Positions 44,943 through 52,606 of a stretch of 64,000 bases of DNA are shown here, piece by piece (within the stretch, counting starts at the first letter, position 1; every line of letters begins with the position of its first letter). The DNA comes from Fen-1258 sp964449775. GTDB lineage: Bacteria; Bacteroidota; Ignavibacteria; Ignavibacteriales; Melioribacteraceae. The stretch is taken from assembly GCA_964449775.1 (NCBI GenBank), contig CAYVBQ010000007.1, positions 58,455-122,454 on the forward strand. Direction: 5' to 3'. Both the position numbers and the translations under genes were made by a program. Below the pieces are notes generated by a model that saw only the letters and a program-made list of their open reading frames with translations, was not told where the DNA came from and did not search any database.

Positions 44943-45284
44943 ATGAAAGAGATAAAGGCAATTATTCAGCCATTTATATTAACAAGAGTAGTAACAGCCC
45001 TTCATAAAATTGAAGGGCTTCCGGGAATGACTATTTCAGAAATAAAAGGATTTGGCCGAACACGAGGGAAAAAGGAAAAAGAAGTAAGTGATGAGGGCGT
45101 TTACGAATTTGTTCCAAAAGTAAAGATAGAAATTGTTGTACTTGATGAGCTTGCCGAAACAGTTGTGAATACGATTCAAGAGAATGCCCACACCGGTAAT
45201 CCGGGAGACGGAAAAATATTTGTGGTTAATGTTGAAGATGTGGTGAAGATTAGAACGAATGAGCGCGGTGAGAGTGCGATATGA
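44943..45284 (+). CDS. PII-like protein of the metal-efflux-linked group (PII-NG type)
   Basis: 113 residues with a PII fold: MKEIKAIIQPFILTRVVTAL, ITISEIKGFGRTRGKKE, KVKIEIVVLDELAETVV, and the C-terminal NPGDGKIFVVNVEDVVKIRT. The T-loop (about 37-55) lacks the conserved uridylylated Tyr51 context of GlnB/GlnK. A PII subgroup without classical signatures is known to be encoded beside CusA/CzcA-type pumps, and the location fits exactly. It is probably a nucleotide-responsive regulator of the pump rather than of nitrogen metabolism. It overlaps the next gene by 4 bp. Confidence 0.85.
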   Translation: MKEIKAIIQPFILTRVVTALHKIEGLPGMTISEIKGFGRTRGKKEKEVSDEGVYEFVPKVKIEIVVLDELAETVVNTIQENAHTGNPGDGKIFVVNVEDVVKIRTNERGESAI

Positions 45285-45628
45285 AACTATCCAAACTTAT
45301 TTTGCCAATAATTTCAGCAGCAGTTCTTGCACTGATTTATTACACATATTTTGCCCCGACAAAAGAATTAGGGGATTTCAGTAAATTCAGTGCAGGCAGC
45401 GAGATTAACCAGAATATTAATGTGGCAGTTGTTAAATCCAAAGCATTTGAAAAAAACAAAAGCGGTGGAATCATTTCCTTTTATGCTAAAGATAAAAATA
45501 ACGTTGAAGTAAAAATTACACTTCACGAACCGGCGACGGAAGAAATTGTTAATGCCAAAGTGATTGAGCTTATGGGGCATATGCACGGAAGCAACTTTAC
45601 TGCGGCAAGTGTTTCTGTTCTAAAATGA
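45281..45628 (+). CDS. Membrane-anchored OB-fold-like hypothetical protein
   Basis: 115 residues. One N-terminal hydrophobic helix (LILPIISAAVLALIYYTYF) is followed by a compact beta domain of about 80 residues: INQNINVAVVKSKAF, GGIISFYAKDKNNVEVKI, AKVIELMGHMHGSNFTAASV. The pattern resembles CcmE-like OB folds, but the CcmE heme-binding His context is not clear. MGHMHG could bind metal. It overlaps the PII-like gene by 4 bp, so it belongs to the efflux operon. The function is unknown. Confidence 0.7.
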   Translation: MKLSKLILPIISAAVLALIYYTYFAPTKELGDFSKFSAGSEINQNINVAVVKSKAFEKNKSGGIISFYAKDKNNVEVKITLHEPATEEIVNAKVIELMGHMHGSNFTAASVSVLK

Positions 45629-45651
45629 TCATAAAATGAATTGAACTAACT

Positions 45652-45747
45652 ATGAAAAAATATCAACTAAAAAATATTGATTGCGCTTTGGGCGCGGCGA
45701 ACGTAACACTTTTACCTCATATGCGTCTTTATAATAGGAATACATAA
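45652..45747 (+). pseudogene. 5' relic of a P1B-type ATPase gene
   Basis: From the ATG at 45652 the frame reads MKKYQLKNIDCA and then diverges to LGAANVTLL before a stop. The intact ATPase at 49777 begins MKKYQLKNIDCASCAV. Over about 37 bp the two differ at only three positions, all silent. The rest of the gene is replaced by the sigma-factor cassette from about 45689. This marks a recombination or insertion junction. Confidence 0.7.
45704..45730 (+). promoter_or_regulatory. ECF-type promoter of the sigma-factor gene
   Basis: TAACACTTT with AAC at 45705-45707, then exactly 16 bp, then CGTC at 45724-45727 followed by TTTAT. This is the AAC / CGTC layout recognised by many ECF sigma factors. 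It lies 20 bp before the sigma gene start. A matching site is at 47236-47262. It is likely autoregulation. Confidence 0.6.
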
Positions 45748-46325
45748 TGAAAGGTAGATCCGAAGATTTAGAGAATGATATACTTCTTCAACTTTTAGTA
45801 GATGTTAAAGCTGATGACACCAAAGCTATAGGTAAACTTTGTGATCACTTTCTACCAAAGGTGTACCGTTTTATTTACTACCGTGTCAAGAGGATCGAAG
45901 ATGCCGAAGACTTGACAAGTGAAGTATGCCTTAGGGTGCTTCAATCGATTCAGGAACAAAAAGGGTCATTTCATGCATGGATTTATCGTATCGCCTCTAA
46001 CATGATTACGGATCACTATCGTCGCCGTGCTGTACGATCAACTGTTGAGTCAATAGGAGATTCAATTGAAGAAATAGATGATCATAGTAATACAGCGATT
46101 GAGTTGCTCGAACAACAAGAACTACGACAAAACTTAAGCCAACTGACAGAAGAACAGCAACAAGTTATCGCATTGAAATTCGTTGAAGGATATGGAACCG
46201 ATGAGATAGCAGATTTGCTTGGAAAGTCCACGGGGGCTGTTCGGGCAATTCAATTTAGAGCATTAACTACAATGCGAACTATGTTTAACGAAGAAGGACA
46301 GCGACGAAATGAAGGGAAAAATTAA
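45747..46325 (+). CDS. ECF-family RNA polymerase sigma factor
   Basis: 192 residues with sigma region 2 (about 30-95: FLPKVYRFIYYRVKRIEDAE, DLTSEVCLRVLQS, FHAWIYRIASNMITDHYRR) and sigma region 4 (about 130-185: LSQLTEEQQQVIALKFVEGY and GTDEIADLLGKSTGAVRAIQ). Region 3 is absent, as in ECF factors. The next gene occupies the place of an anti-sigma factor. The presumed target promoter (AAC-N16-CGTC) appears before this gene and before the Spy-like gene. In this context it probably answers envelope or metal stress. The start ATG overlaps the stop of the ATPase relic. Confidence 0.9.
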   Translation: MKGRSEDLENDILLQLLVDVKADDTKAIGKLCDHFLPKVYRFIYYRVKRIEDAEDLTSEVCLRVLQSIQEQKGSFHAWIYRIASNMITDHYRRRAVRSTVESIGDSIEEIDDHSNTAIELLEQQELRQNLSQLTEEQQQVIALKFVEGYGTDEIADLLGKSTGAVRAIQFRALTTMRTMFNEEGQRRNEGKN

Positions 46326-47210
46326 ATGGAACAAGACATTGAATTGATTTTAGATATTTGTATCAATGAAATGCACAAAGGGAAAAGTATTGAGGAATGC
46401 TTGGCAGAATATTCTCAATACGCCAGCCAACTAAAACCTTTGTTGCAACTTGTTAAGCAAATTGAAGCTTTGCCTCAACCAGCGCCTTCACCCGAAGCGA
46501 TATCATCAACTTTGATCAACATCGGTAAAGAAATTGCACAGCTTACTATAACTTCAGAAACACCCGTTGTGCGTGGGAAGAAACGGAAAACAATTTCTTT
46601 TTTTAATATTTTCCAGAAACCAAAATTAATGTGGGCATTCAACGCTGCCTTAATATTGATAGTTGTCCTCTTCAGTGTTGCAACAATCTCTGCAAATAGC
46701 GTTCCTGGTGATATCCTGTATCCAGTGAAGTTAGCAACGGAGAAGGTAAAGTTCCTGCTTACATTTAATTCGGAGAAGAAAGCAGAACTTCGGCTGACGT
46801 TCTCTGACAAGCGTCTGCAAGAAATGATTGCGGTCTTCCAGCAGTCCGGTAAGCTTGATACAACATTGTTAAAGGAGATGCTGGATGAAGCAAAATTAGC
46901 TTTAGAGGAAAACGAAATACCAAGTGATAAAGCATCTATCTTTGCAGCCAAATTAAGTCACGCTAATGCTTATCAAAAAGATGTGCTGGAGAAAATTCGT
47001 CCTCGCGTTAATCAATCAAACCGCCAAATTGTTGATGAGGCAATCAATATGTGCGATATGCGCAGCCGCTGGATGAGAAGAATGATGAACGAAGAGTATG
47101 ATAGCTCCCCCGGAGAATCGGATTCGACTCCTTCAAAACAACTGCCCCATCAATCGAAGCAAAAGTCAAAGAAGTTACAATGGGGACCGGGATGCGATTG
47201 GATGAGATGA
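46326..47210 (+). CDS. DUF5667-type membrane protein, candidate anti-sigma factor
   Basis: 294 residues. A cytosolic N-terminal part (about 1-100: ILDICINEMHKGKSIEECLA, YSQYASQLKPLLQLV) precedes one membrane helix (MWAFNAALILIVVLFSVATI). A helical periplasmic part begins with SVPGDILYPVKLATEKVKFL, the DUF5667 signature. DUF5667 genes are often cotranscribed with ECF sigma genes, and the N-terminal segment would hold the sigma factor at the membrane. It directly follows the sigma stop. The C-terminus is Ser/Lys/Gln-rich and ends GPGCDWMR. Confidence 0.78.
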   Translation: MEQDIELILDICINEMHKGKSIEECLAEYSQYASQLKPLLQLVKQIEALPQPAPSPEAISSTLINIGKEIAQLTITSETPVVRGKKRKTISFFNIFQKPKLMWAFNAALILIVVLFSVATISANSVPGDILYPVKLATEKVKFLLTFNSEKKAELRLTFSDKRLQEMIAVFQQSGKLDTTLLKEMLDEAKLALEENEIPSDKASIFAAKLSHANAYQKDVLEKIRPRVNQSNRQIVDEAINMCDMRSRWMRRMMNEEYDSSPGESDSTPSKQLPHQSKQKSKKLQWGPGCDWMR

Positions 47211-47235
47211 AACTTTATGGAGAACAATAACTGCA

Positions 47236-47262
47236 TAACACTTTAATTTGTAGTGCGTCTTT
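47236..47262 (+). promoter_or_regulatory. ECF-type promoter upstream of the Spy-like gene
   Basis: TAACACTTT with AAC at 47237-47239, 16 bp, then CGTC at 47256-47259 followed by TTTAT. Sequence and spacing match the site at 45704-45730. It would give a 60-70 nt leader before the ATG at 47329. Confidence 0.6.
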
Positions 47263-47328
47263 ATGTGTGAGGATTATAATTTATAATCCATTTAACAAAA
47301 TCACACAACAACATTAAGGAGAAAAATC

Positions 47329-47832
47329 ATGTTTACCAAACACAAGAAACTTGCTCTAATTGTTCCGTTACTTGGAACAATCATGCTGCTTTCGTTATTC
47401 TCAAGTTCAGCTACAGCACAAAGTATGGGGTGCCGGATGAGCGGCTCTGATGCATGGTGGTCGAATTCCAACATTCCAGATAAGTACCAGTTGTCCCCTG
47501 AACAAATAACTAAGATCAGAGAGATACGTTCTCAATATGATGACGAAATCATCCCATTGCAGAGAGAACTTCGTTCACTGAGAATTGAAGCAAGAGGTTA
47601 TGCTTCCCGCTCAAACGCTGAGATAGGAAAGATCAAATCGTACCGGAAAGATATTAACGATCTTGAGGGGAAGATTGATGATCTCCGCCTCGATGCAAGG
47701 GCTACAACCAATAAGATTCTCACTAAAGAACAGAGAGTATACTTCAGCGATAACTTTGTTGGGTGGGATATGGACGGTGGTATGATGAGCAATATGGGAA
47801 GTGACATGGGCATGCGCGATATGTGCCGATGA
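47329..47832 (+). CDS. Spy/CpxP-family periplasmic stress or metal-resistance protein
   Basis: 167 residues. The signal peptide ends SATAQS. The mature helical region carries the LTxxQ-type repeats of the Spy/CpxP/ZraP family: LSPEQITKIREIRSQYDDEI near residue 62 and LTKEQRVYFSDNF near residue 135. The C-terminus is Met/Asp/Gly-rich (MDGGMMSNMGSDMGMRDM), which suggests soft-metal binding (Cu or Ag). It has its own ECF-type promoter and a GGAG ribosome-binding site. It is probably a periplasmic chaperone or metal buffer induced by the neighbouring sigma factor. Confidence 0.8.
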   Translation: MFTKHKKLALIVPLLGTIMLLSLFSSSATAQSMGCRMSGSDAWWSNSNIPDKYQLSPEQITKIREIRSQYDDEIIPLQRELRSLRIEARGYASRSNAEIGKIKSYRKDINDLEGKIDDLRLDARATTNKILTKEQRVYFSDNFVGWDMDGGMMSNMGSDMGMRDMCR

Positions 47833-47868
47833 TGTCTGAATCCAACGAATAGTAATGAGAATAACCAT

Positions 47869-47900
47869 GAGAGAATGGAGGATATTACTTCCATTCTCTC
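47869..47900 (+). terminator. Strong hairpin after the Spy-like gene
   Basis: GAGAGAATGGA (47869-47879) pairs perfectly with TCCATTCTCTC (47890-47900) across a 10-nt loop. Only an AT-rich tract follows, with no T run. It could attenuate readthrough or protect the upstream mRNA end, making the Spy-like product more abundant. Confidence 0.5.
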
Positions 47901-47925
47901 AAATATTTACAAAGGAGACTAAGAA

Positions 47926-48447
47926 ATGGAAACTTTTCTTTACACAATCAACTTAGCTGTTCACAATTTGCTTCTCGTAGCTTGTGCTGCGGCACCATTT
48001 TATCAACTCAGGATGGTTTACAAGAGAGCGAAATTTGGAAAGAAGATATATTACGAAATGGATAGTTTGATGGAAGAAATTCTGAGTCAGCAGCCCCGAC
48101 TTTGTTTTTGGTTCATCATCGGTCTAATTGTTACTGGCTTTGCGTTCCCATTGATTCACTATGGTTTTCACGGTGAATTGCAGCAACGAACTGCATTGGT
48201 TTATTGGGCGCTCTCCATAAAAACGTTTTTGGTTTTTATAGGTTTTGGGATTGTTAATTATGGAATGTTTGTCATTGATAAGCAGATACAAGGAATATTC
48301 AAAACCTTCAAACCAAATGAGCAGCCGCCAGCCGATGTTTTGGATAAATTCTTTGCCCTTCGAACCAAAAGAAGAAAATTTTGCACCGTGTGCCTGGTCT
48401 TAGCCATTACAATTTTAGTCATAAGTCCAGTACTCAGTTTTTATTGA
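47926..48447 (+). CDS. Four-helix membrane protein of unknown function
   Basis: 173 residues with four predicted membrane helices: LAVHNLLLVACAAAPFYQL, LCFWFIIGLIVTGFAFPLI, ALSIKTFLVFIGFGIVNYGM and FCTVCLVLAITILVISPVL. Helix content and conserved His/Tyr positions (VHNLL, IHYGFHG) recall small heme- or copper-linked membrane proteins (CopD-like), but no signature is certain. It is preceded by AAAGGAGAC and follows the Spy-like gene, so it is likely part of the ECF-controlled cassette. Confidence 0.68.
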   Translation: METFLYTINLAVHNLLLVACAAAPFYQLRMVYKRAKFGKKIYYEMDSLMEEILSQQPRLCFWFIIGLIVTGFAFPLIHYGFHGELQQRTALVYWALSIKTFLVFIGFGIVNYGMFVIDKQIQGIFKTFKPNEQPPADVLDKFFALRTKRRKFCTVCLVLAITILVISPVLSFY

Positions 48448-48463
48448 TAAGGAGAAAATAAAA

Positions 48464-48985
48464 ATGAAAAAATTCACAACATTGACAAGCCGCTTTTTGA
48501 TTTTTGTGGGATTGCTTTTTGTTTACTCGTACAATGCTCATGCACAGTGCTCTGGGTGGAGGTTAGGAAGTCATGAGAGATCGGGTTCTCACTCTTATAT
48601 AAATCCAGCGACTGCGGCTTTACTCTCTTTGCAGCCGCTGCCAATAGCTGCGGGAAATTTTTATACTGGTGATTGGGGAAGAGGGACTTTATACTCTGCT
48701 GTAGAATTAGCCCTATTTATTCCCGGAATGATTTTAGTGATTGACAATTCTGGCTGGTGGGGACACAACCGCTATGATGGTTACTATAATACTTCCTACA
48801 GCAACACTAATTGGACAAAAGCAGAGCGGGATCGCTTTTATTATTTACTGGCTGGTTACATTATAGTCAAAGTCATCAGCGCATTTGATGCAGGTTATTC
48901 AGCCGAGTGGCACAATACAAATTATGCTCTTAAATATGATGAACAGAGTAAGTCGCTCTCGCTCGCATTTAGATATTCGTTTTAA
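48464..48985 (+). CDS. Exported hypothetical protein
   Basis: 173 residues. A signal peptide ends NAHAQ. The mature sequence has a Pro/Leu helix (AALLSLQPLPIAAGNFYTGD), a hydrophobic segment (LYSAVELALFIPGMILVI), and a second one (FYYLLAGYIIVKVISAFDAG). It ends in a strand with terminal Phe (LSLAFRYSF), which is typical of outer-membrane-associated proteins. The layout resembles P13/DUF5683-type membrane proteins, a weak call. It is 16 bp after the preceding gene with a TAAGGAG ribosome-binding site. Confidence 0.65.
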   Translation: MKKFTTLTSRFLIFVGLLFVYSYNAHAQCSGWRLGSHERSGSHSYINPATAALLSLQPLPIAAGNFYTGDWGRGTLYSAVELALFIPGMILVIDNSGWWGHNRYDGYYNTSYSNTNWTKAERDRFYYLLAGYIIVKVISAFDAGYSAEWHNTNYALKYDEQSKSLSLAFRYSF

Positions 48986-49022
48986 CAATAGCTGGATTGA
49001 TATATTATTTAACAAACAATTT

Positions 49023-49050
49023 GAGGGCGGAGTAAATTAACTCTGCTCTC
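49023..49050 (+). terminator. Hairpin between the exported protein and SHOCT genes
   Basis: GAGGGCGGAGT (49023-49033) pairs with ACTCTGCTCTC (49040-49050) over 11 bp, with two G-U pairs and a 6-nt loop. It lies just before the ribosome-binding site of the next gene. It could be an attenuator or an mRNA stabiliser. Confidence 0.45.
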
Positions 49051-49076
49051 TAAACTTAATAGAAGGAGAAATTACA

Positions 49077-49331
49077 ATGTGGAATTCAGGTTGTTCATGG
49101 TGGTGGGGACCCGGATATTTTTTCGGAGGACCTTTCGGTATGATAATCGGACTAGTTTTTTGGGCAGTGATTATTTACGCCATATTCCGATTGATTCCTA
49201 ACTTGACTAATCGATCTGCGGAAGTGAGTAGAAAAGAAGAAACCGCTCTGGAAATCCTCAAACGAAGGTATGCAAAAGGAGAAATAGATACAGAAGAGTT
49301 TACGAAAAGAAAAAAAGATTTGGAGTCGTAA
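49077..49331 (+). CDS. SHOCT-domain small membrane protein
   Basis: 84 residues. A Gly/Trp-rich N-terminus (CSWWWGPGYFFGGPFG) is followed by one helix (MIIGLVFWAVIIYAIFRLIP). A C-terminal SHOCT motif, ALEILKRRYAKGEIDTEEFT, then KRKKDLES follows. SHOCT helices are short oligomerisation modules at the ends of diverse membrane proteins. It is associated with metal-resistance and envelope-stress genes here. An AGAAGGAGAA ribosome-binding site precedes it. Confidence 0.8.
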   Translation: MWNSGCSWWWGPGYFFGGPFGMIIGLVFWAVIIYAIFRLIPNLTNRSAEVSRKEETALEILKRRYAKGEIDTEEFTKRKKDLES

Positions 49332-49356
49332 TAACAATAAAAAAGGAGTAACAAAA

Positions 49357-49752
49357 ATGGAACAAACAAATTATGGATTTTCAAAAATAGTTAATCTCAG
49401 TTACGAAGAAGCAATTGAAAAAGTAACTGAAGAATTAAAGAAAGAAGGATTTGGAGTGCTGACGGAAATTGACGTTAAAGCAACACTTAAGAAAAAATTG
49501 GATGTTGATTTTAAGCCATACAAAATTCTTGGCGCTTGCAATCCGTCGTTTGCATACAAAGCGCTTCAATCAGAAGAACAAATAGGTTTAATGCTTCCTT
49601 GCAACGTAATTGTTTATGTGAATGATACCGGAGAAACAGTTGTTGCGGCAATAGATCCAATTGCATCTATGCAAGCAGTAAAGAATGATAAGCTTGGTGA
49701 AGTAGCCGAAACAATACAAGGTAAATTGAAGAAAGTAATTGATATCCTTTAG
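49357..49752 (+). CDS. DUF302-domain protein
   Basis: 131 residues. The DUF302 core is visible: LSYEEAIEKVTEELKKEGFG, VLTEIDVKATLKKKLDVDFK, YKILGACNPSFAYKALQSEE, IGLMLPCNVIVYVNDTGET. It has no signal peptide. The function of the domain is unclear, though genes for it frequently sit beside heavy-metal or sulfur genes. It follows the SHOCT gene with AAAGGAG and lies 24 bp before the P-type ATPase. Confidence 0.85.
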   Translation: MEQTNYGFSKIVNLSYEEAIEKVTEELKKEGFGVLTEIDVKATLKKKLDVDFKPYKILGACNPSFAYKALQSEEQIGLMLPCNVIVYVNDTGETVVAAIDPIASMQAVKNDKLGEVAETIQGKLKKVIDIL

Positions 49753-49776
49753 CCGTTGTGTTAACTGAGAACTTCT

Positions 49777-51879
49777 ATGAAAAAGTATCAATTAAAAAAT
49801 ATTGACTGCGCCTCTTGTGCTGTTAAGATAGAGGAAGGAGTTGCAAAATTAGAACAAGTTAAGTTTGTCTCAGTCAATTTTGCTAACTCTACTTTATTAA
49901 TAGATACACCGGATATTCAAGAAGTAAAGAATAAAATAAAAGATATAGAGCCGGAGGTGGAACTGATTGAAGAGGAAGATAAGAAAATACTTTCATCTCC
50001 AAATGGAATTGACTTGTCGCTTTGGAAAGAGAATAAAACTGCAATCGTTAAGATATTTATAACAATGTTATTTCTTGGGTCAGGGCTGATCTTTGAGAAA
50101 CAGATCCATAACACTCCTTACCGTGTTCTCGAGCTAACAATCTTTTTAACTGCTTATTTATTGAGCGGATGGAAAGTTATAATTAGTGCTGTAAAAAATA
50201 TTTTAAAAGGACAAGTCTTTAACGAGCATTTTTTAATGACGATTGCGACACTCGGCGCATTTGCTATTGATGAAATGCCGGAAGCAGTAGCTGTAATGTT
50301 GTTTTATGTTGTTGGAGAATTATTTCAAGATATTGCCGTCAACCGATCACGAAAATCAATTAAAGCATTATTAGAAATAAAACCGGATTATGCTAATCTA
50401 AAAAGCAATGGTGAAGTAAAACGAGTTTCACCGGAGAGCGTAAAAGTCGGCGAATATATTTTAGTTAAGGCGGGAGAAAAAATCCCTTTGGATGGTGAAA
50501 TCACTGAAGGGAATTCTTTTATGGATACATCTGCGTTAACCGGAGAAAGCGTTCCAAGAAAAGTTAAAGAAAAAGATATTGTCTTAGCCGGAATGATAAA
50601 CCAATCAGGTTTGTTGACTATTAGAGTTACTAAATTGTTTAACGAATCATCCATATCAAGAATACTTGAGCTTGTTGAAAATGCCACATCTAAAAAAGCA
50701 GAGACCGAAAAATTCATTACAACATTTGCCAAATACTATACGCCCGTTGTTGTTTTAGGCGCTCTGTTATTGGCTGTATTACCACCGCTTTTATTTACGG
50801 GGCAAACATTTTCGGACTGGATTTATCGTGCGTTAGTTGTGCTTGTAATTTCTTGTCCTTGCGCTTTAGTTATTAGTATTCCTCTTGGATACTTCGGCGG
50901 AATCGGAGGCGCTTCCCGAAGAGGAATTCTCGTAAAAGGTTCTAACTATTTGGACGCTCTTACAAAAGTTAAGACAGTAGTTTTTGATAAAACCGGAACT
51001 CTGACCAAAGGAGAATTTAAAGTATCTGAAATTGTTGTGAAAAACGGATTTAACCGGGAAGAATTATTACGGCTTGCAGCTTATGCAGAATCGCATTCTA
51101 ATCATCCGATAGCGAAATCTGTAATTGAAGCATATGGGGAAAAGATTGATCAAGAATTGATTACCGATGTTCAGGAAATAAGCGGCAAAGGAATTAAAAC
51201 AAAAGTAAACGGACAACAAGTTATTGTTGGGAATGATAAACTTCTTCACTTAGAAAATATTCAGCACGATAAATGTGATGTTGAAGGAACAGTAGTTCAC
51301 ATCGCAGTTAATTCTATTTATGCTGGATATATTATCATTTCCGATACGTTGAAGGACGGCGCACAAGAAACAATAAGTTTACTGAAAAAGAAAAATATTA
51401 ATTCTGTAATGCTTACCGGTGATAATAAAGCTGCTGCTGAATTCTTTGCAAAGAAGTTAGGAATAGATAAATTCTATTATGAATTACTTCCGGAGGATAA
51501 AGTAAATCATATTGAGAAAATAATACAAACCACTGCTAAAGGAAATAAAGTTGCTTTTGTTGGAGATGGGATAAACGATGCGCCGGTTTTAGCACGTGCG
51601 GATATTGGTATTGCTATGGGTGCTCTCGGTTCAGATGCCGCCGTTGAAACTGCGGACGTTGTTCTTATGACTGATTCACCTTTGCAAGTTGTAACCGCAA
51701 TTGATGTAGCAAAGAAAACACGAAAGATAGTTTGGCAAAATATAGCTTTTGCAATGGGAGTTAAATTATTCTTCATTCTTCTGGGTGCGTTTGGAATTGC
51801 GACTATGTGGGAAGCTGTATTTGGCGATATGGGCGTTGCGGTATTGGCTATCTTAAATGCAATGAGAGTTTTGAAATGA
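49777..51879 (+). CDS. P1B-type heavy-metal ATPase, Zn/Cd/Pb class
   Basis: 700 residues. An N-terminal metal-binding domain carries DCASC (C11, C14). The membrane metal site is SCPCALVIS (C360-C362), the phosphorylated residue is D404 in DKTGTLTKG, the nucleotide-binding HP pair lies in SHSNHPIAKS, and the hinge is GDGINDAPVLA. The last helices contain VKLFF and GDMGVAVLAILNAMR, whose Lys and Asp mark the P1B-2 (ZntA/CadA) class. It exports divalent metal from the cytosol to the periplasm, where the CzcCBA pump could take over. Its first codons are duplicated at 45652. Confidence 0.92.
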   Translation: MKKYQLKNIDCASCAVKIEEGVAKLEQVKFVSVNFANSTLLIDTPDIQEVKNKIKDIEPEVELIEEEDKKILSSPNGIDLSLWKENKTAIVKIFITMLFLGSGLIFEKQIHNTPYRVLELTIFLTAYLLSGWKVIISAVKNILKGQVFNEHFLMTIATLGAFAIDEMPEAVAVMLFYVVGELFQDIAVNRSRKSIKALLEIKPDYANLKSNGEVKRVSPESVKVGEYILVKAGEKIPLDGEITEGNSFMDTSALTGESVPRKVKEKDIVLAGMINQSGLLTIRVTKLFNESSISRILELVENATSKKAETEKFITTFAKYYTPVVVLGALLLAVLPPLLFTGQTFSDWIYRALVVLVISCPCALVISIPLGYFGGIGGASRRGILVKGSNYLDALTKVKTVVFDKTGTLTKGEFKVSEIVVKNGFNREELLRLAAYAESHSNHPIAKSVIEAYGEKIDQELITDVQEISGKGIKTKVNGQQVIVGNDKLLHLENIQHDKCDVEGTVVHIAVNSIYAGYIIISDTLKDGAQETISLLKKKNINSVMLTGDNKAAAEFFAKKLGIDKFYYELLPEDKVNHIEKIIQTTAKGNKVAFVGDGINDAPVLARADIGIAMGALGSDAAVETADVVLMTDSPLQVVTAIDVAKKTRKIVWQNIAFAMGVKLFFILLGAFGIATMWEAVFGDMGVAVLAILNAMRVLK

Positions 51880-51919
51880 AAAAAAAGAACTATATCAAAA
51901 AACAATTTTTAGGATATTT

Positions 51920-52099
51920 ATGATGACCGGTTTATCACAAATAATTATAGGTGCGTTTTTACTCAGCATAGTTCACGCATCAATTCCTAACCATTTGATT
52001 CCTTTGGTAGCTCTATCAAAATTAGAAAAGTGGAATGAAAAATTAACGATGGGTATCACCGCAATTGCGGGTTTTGCACATACGTTAAGCACAATATGA
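51920..52099 (+). pseudogene. Truncated membrane-transporter N-terminus
   Basis: A 59-codon frame, MMTGLSQIIIGAFLLSIVHA, then SIPNHLIPLVALSKLEKWNE and GITAIAGFAHTLSTI, ends at a TGA. The pattern (HAxIPNHxxPLVA...W, AGFAHxLST) matches the first third of polytopic metal/HoxN-HupE or TauE-like transporters seen in this phylum. The remaining helices are absent downstream, where the sequence turns into the convergent DsrE gene. It is probably a remnant, although a short protein cannot be excluded. It lies 40 bp after the ATPase. Confidence 0.55.
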
Positions 52100-52177
52100 A
52101 TTTGGTATAGAGCATCCGACAATTCAGTTAGAGTTAACGTCCGAAACAAATAATTGCGAGAAGTGCGAGTAATCTTT

Positions 52178-52531
52178 TTAGAATACAAGCACTTTATCCG
52201 AATCAACCGTCCATGCAGTCAATTCAGCCACAGTGCTAATTTGTGCGCCTTCAACTAATGGAAGATCTTTTATTCCGCGAGCATCAGCACAAGTACCGCA
52301 AATTTTAATTTGTCCACCTTTGAGAATCACAGATTTCAACATTCGTTCGATGTTGTAGTATCCGTTGGGTGTATTTTGATTTGGCAAAGCGCATGTTGCG
52401 GCATCAGCCATTAAGAATATTCTTACTTCATTTTCCAGGAAATCTTTTTGAATCTGCATTGCCATTCGTAAAGCATTATAAGCTTTTTCTGTTCCGTAAG
52501 GCGCATCGTTAATGATGAATAAATATTTCAT
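52178..52531 (-). CDS. DsrE-family sulfur-relay protein
   Basis: 117 residues. The DsrE/DsrF fold features are MKYLFIINDAPYGTEKAYNA, LRMAMQIQKDF, VRIFLMADAATCALPNQNTP and GGQIKICGTCADARGIK. Cysteines in ADAATC and ICGTC are at the positions of the reactive sulfur-carrying Cys in this family. It is likely a cytosolic sulfane-sulfur carrier. It is the last gene of the minus-strand sulfur operon, about 75 bp after the cytochrome gene, and has an AAGGAGAAAT ribosome-binding site. Confidence 0.88.
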   Translation of the reverse strand: MKYLFIINDAPYGTEKAYNALRMAMQIQKDFLENEVRIFLMADAATCALPNQNTPNGYYNIERMLKSVILKGGQIKICGTCADARGIKDLPLVEGAQISTVAELTAWTVDSDKVLVF

Positions 52532-52606
52532 ATTTCTCCTTATAAGAAAAAGATATTGATTACCAGATTATTATAGCTCAGATTGCGCTGAAAATACTTG
52601 CCGGCG

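Noticed and set aside
46475..46951. A 158-residue minus-strand frame inside the DUF5667 gene
   Set aside because: The plus-strand frame has a recognisable domain, membrane helix and operon fit, so this is a shadow.
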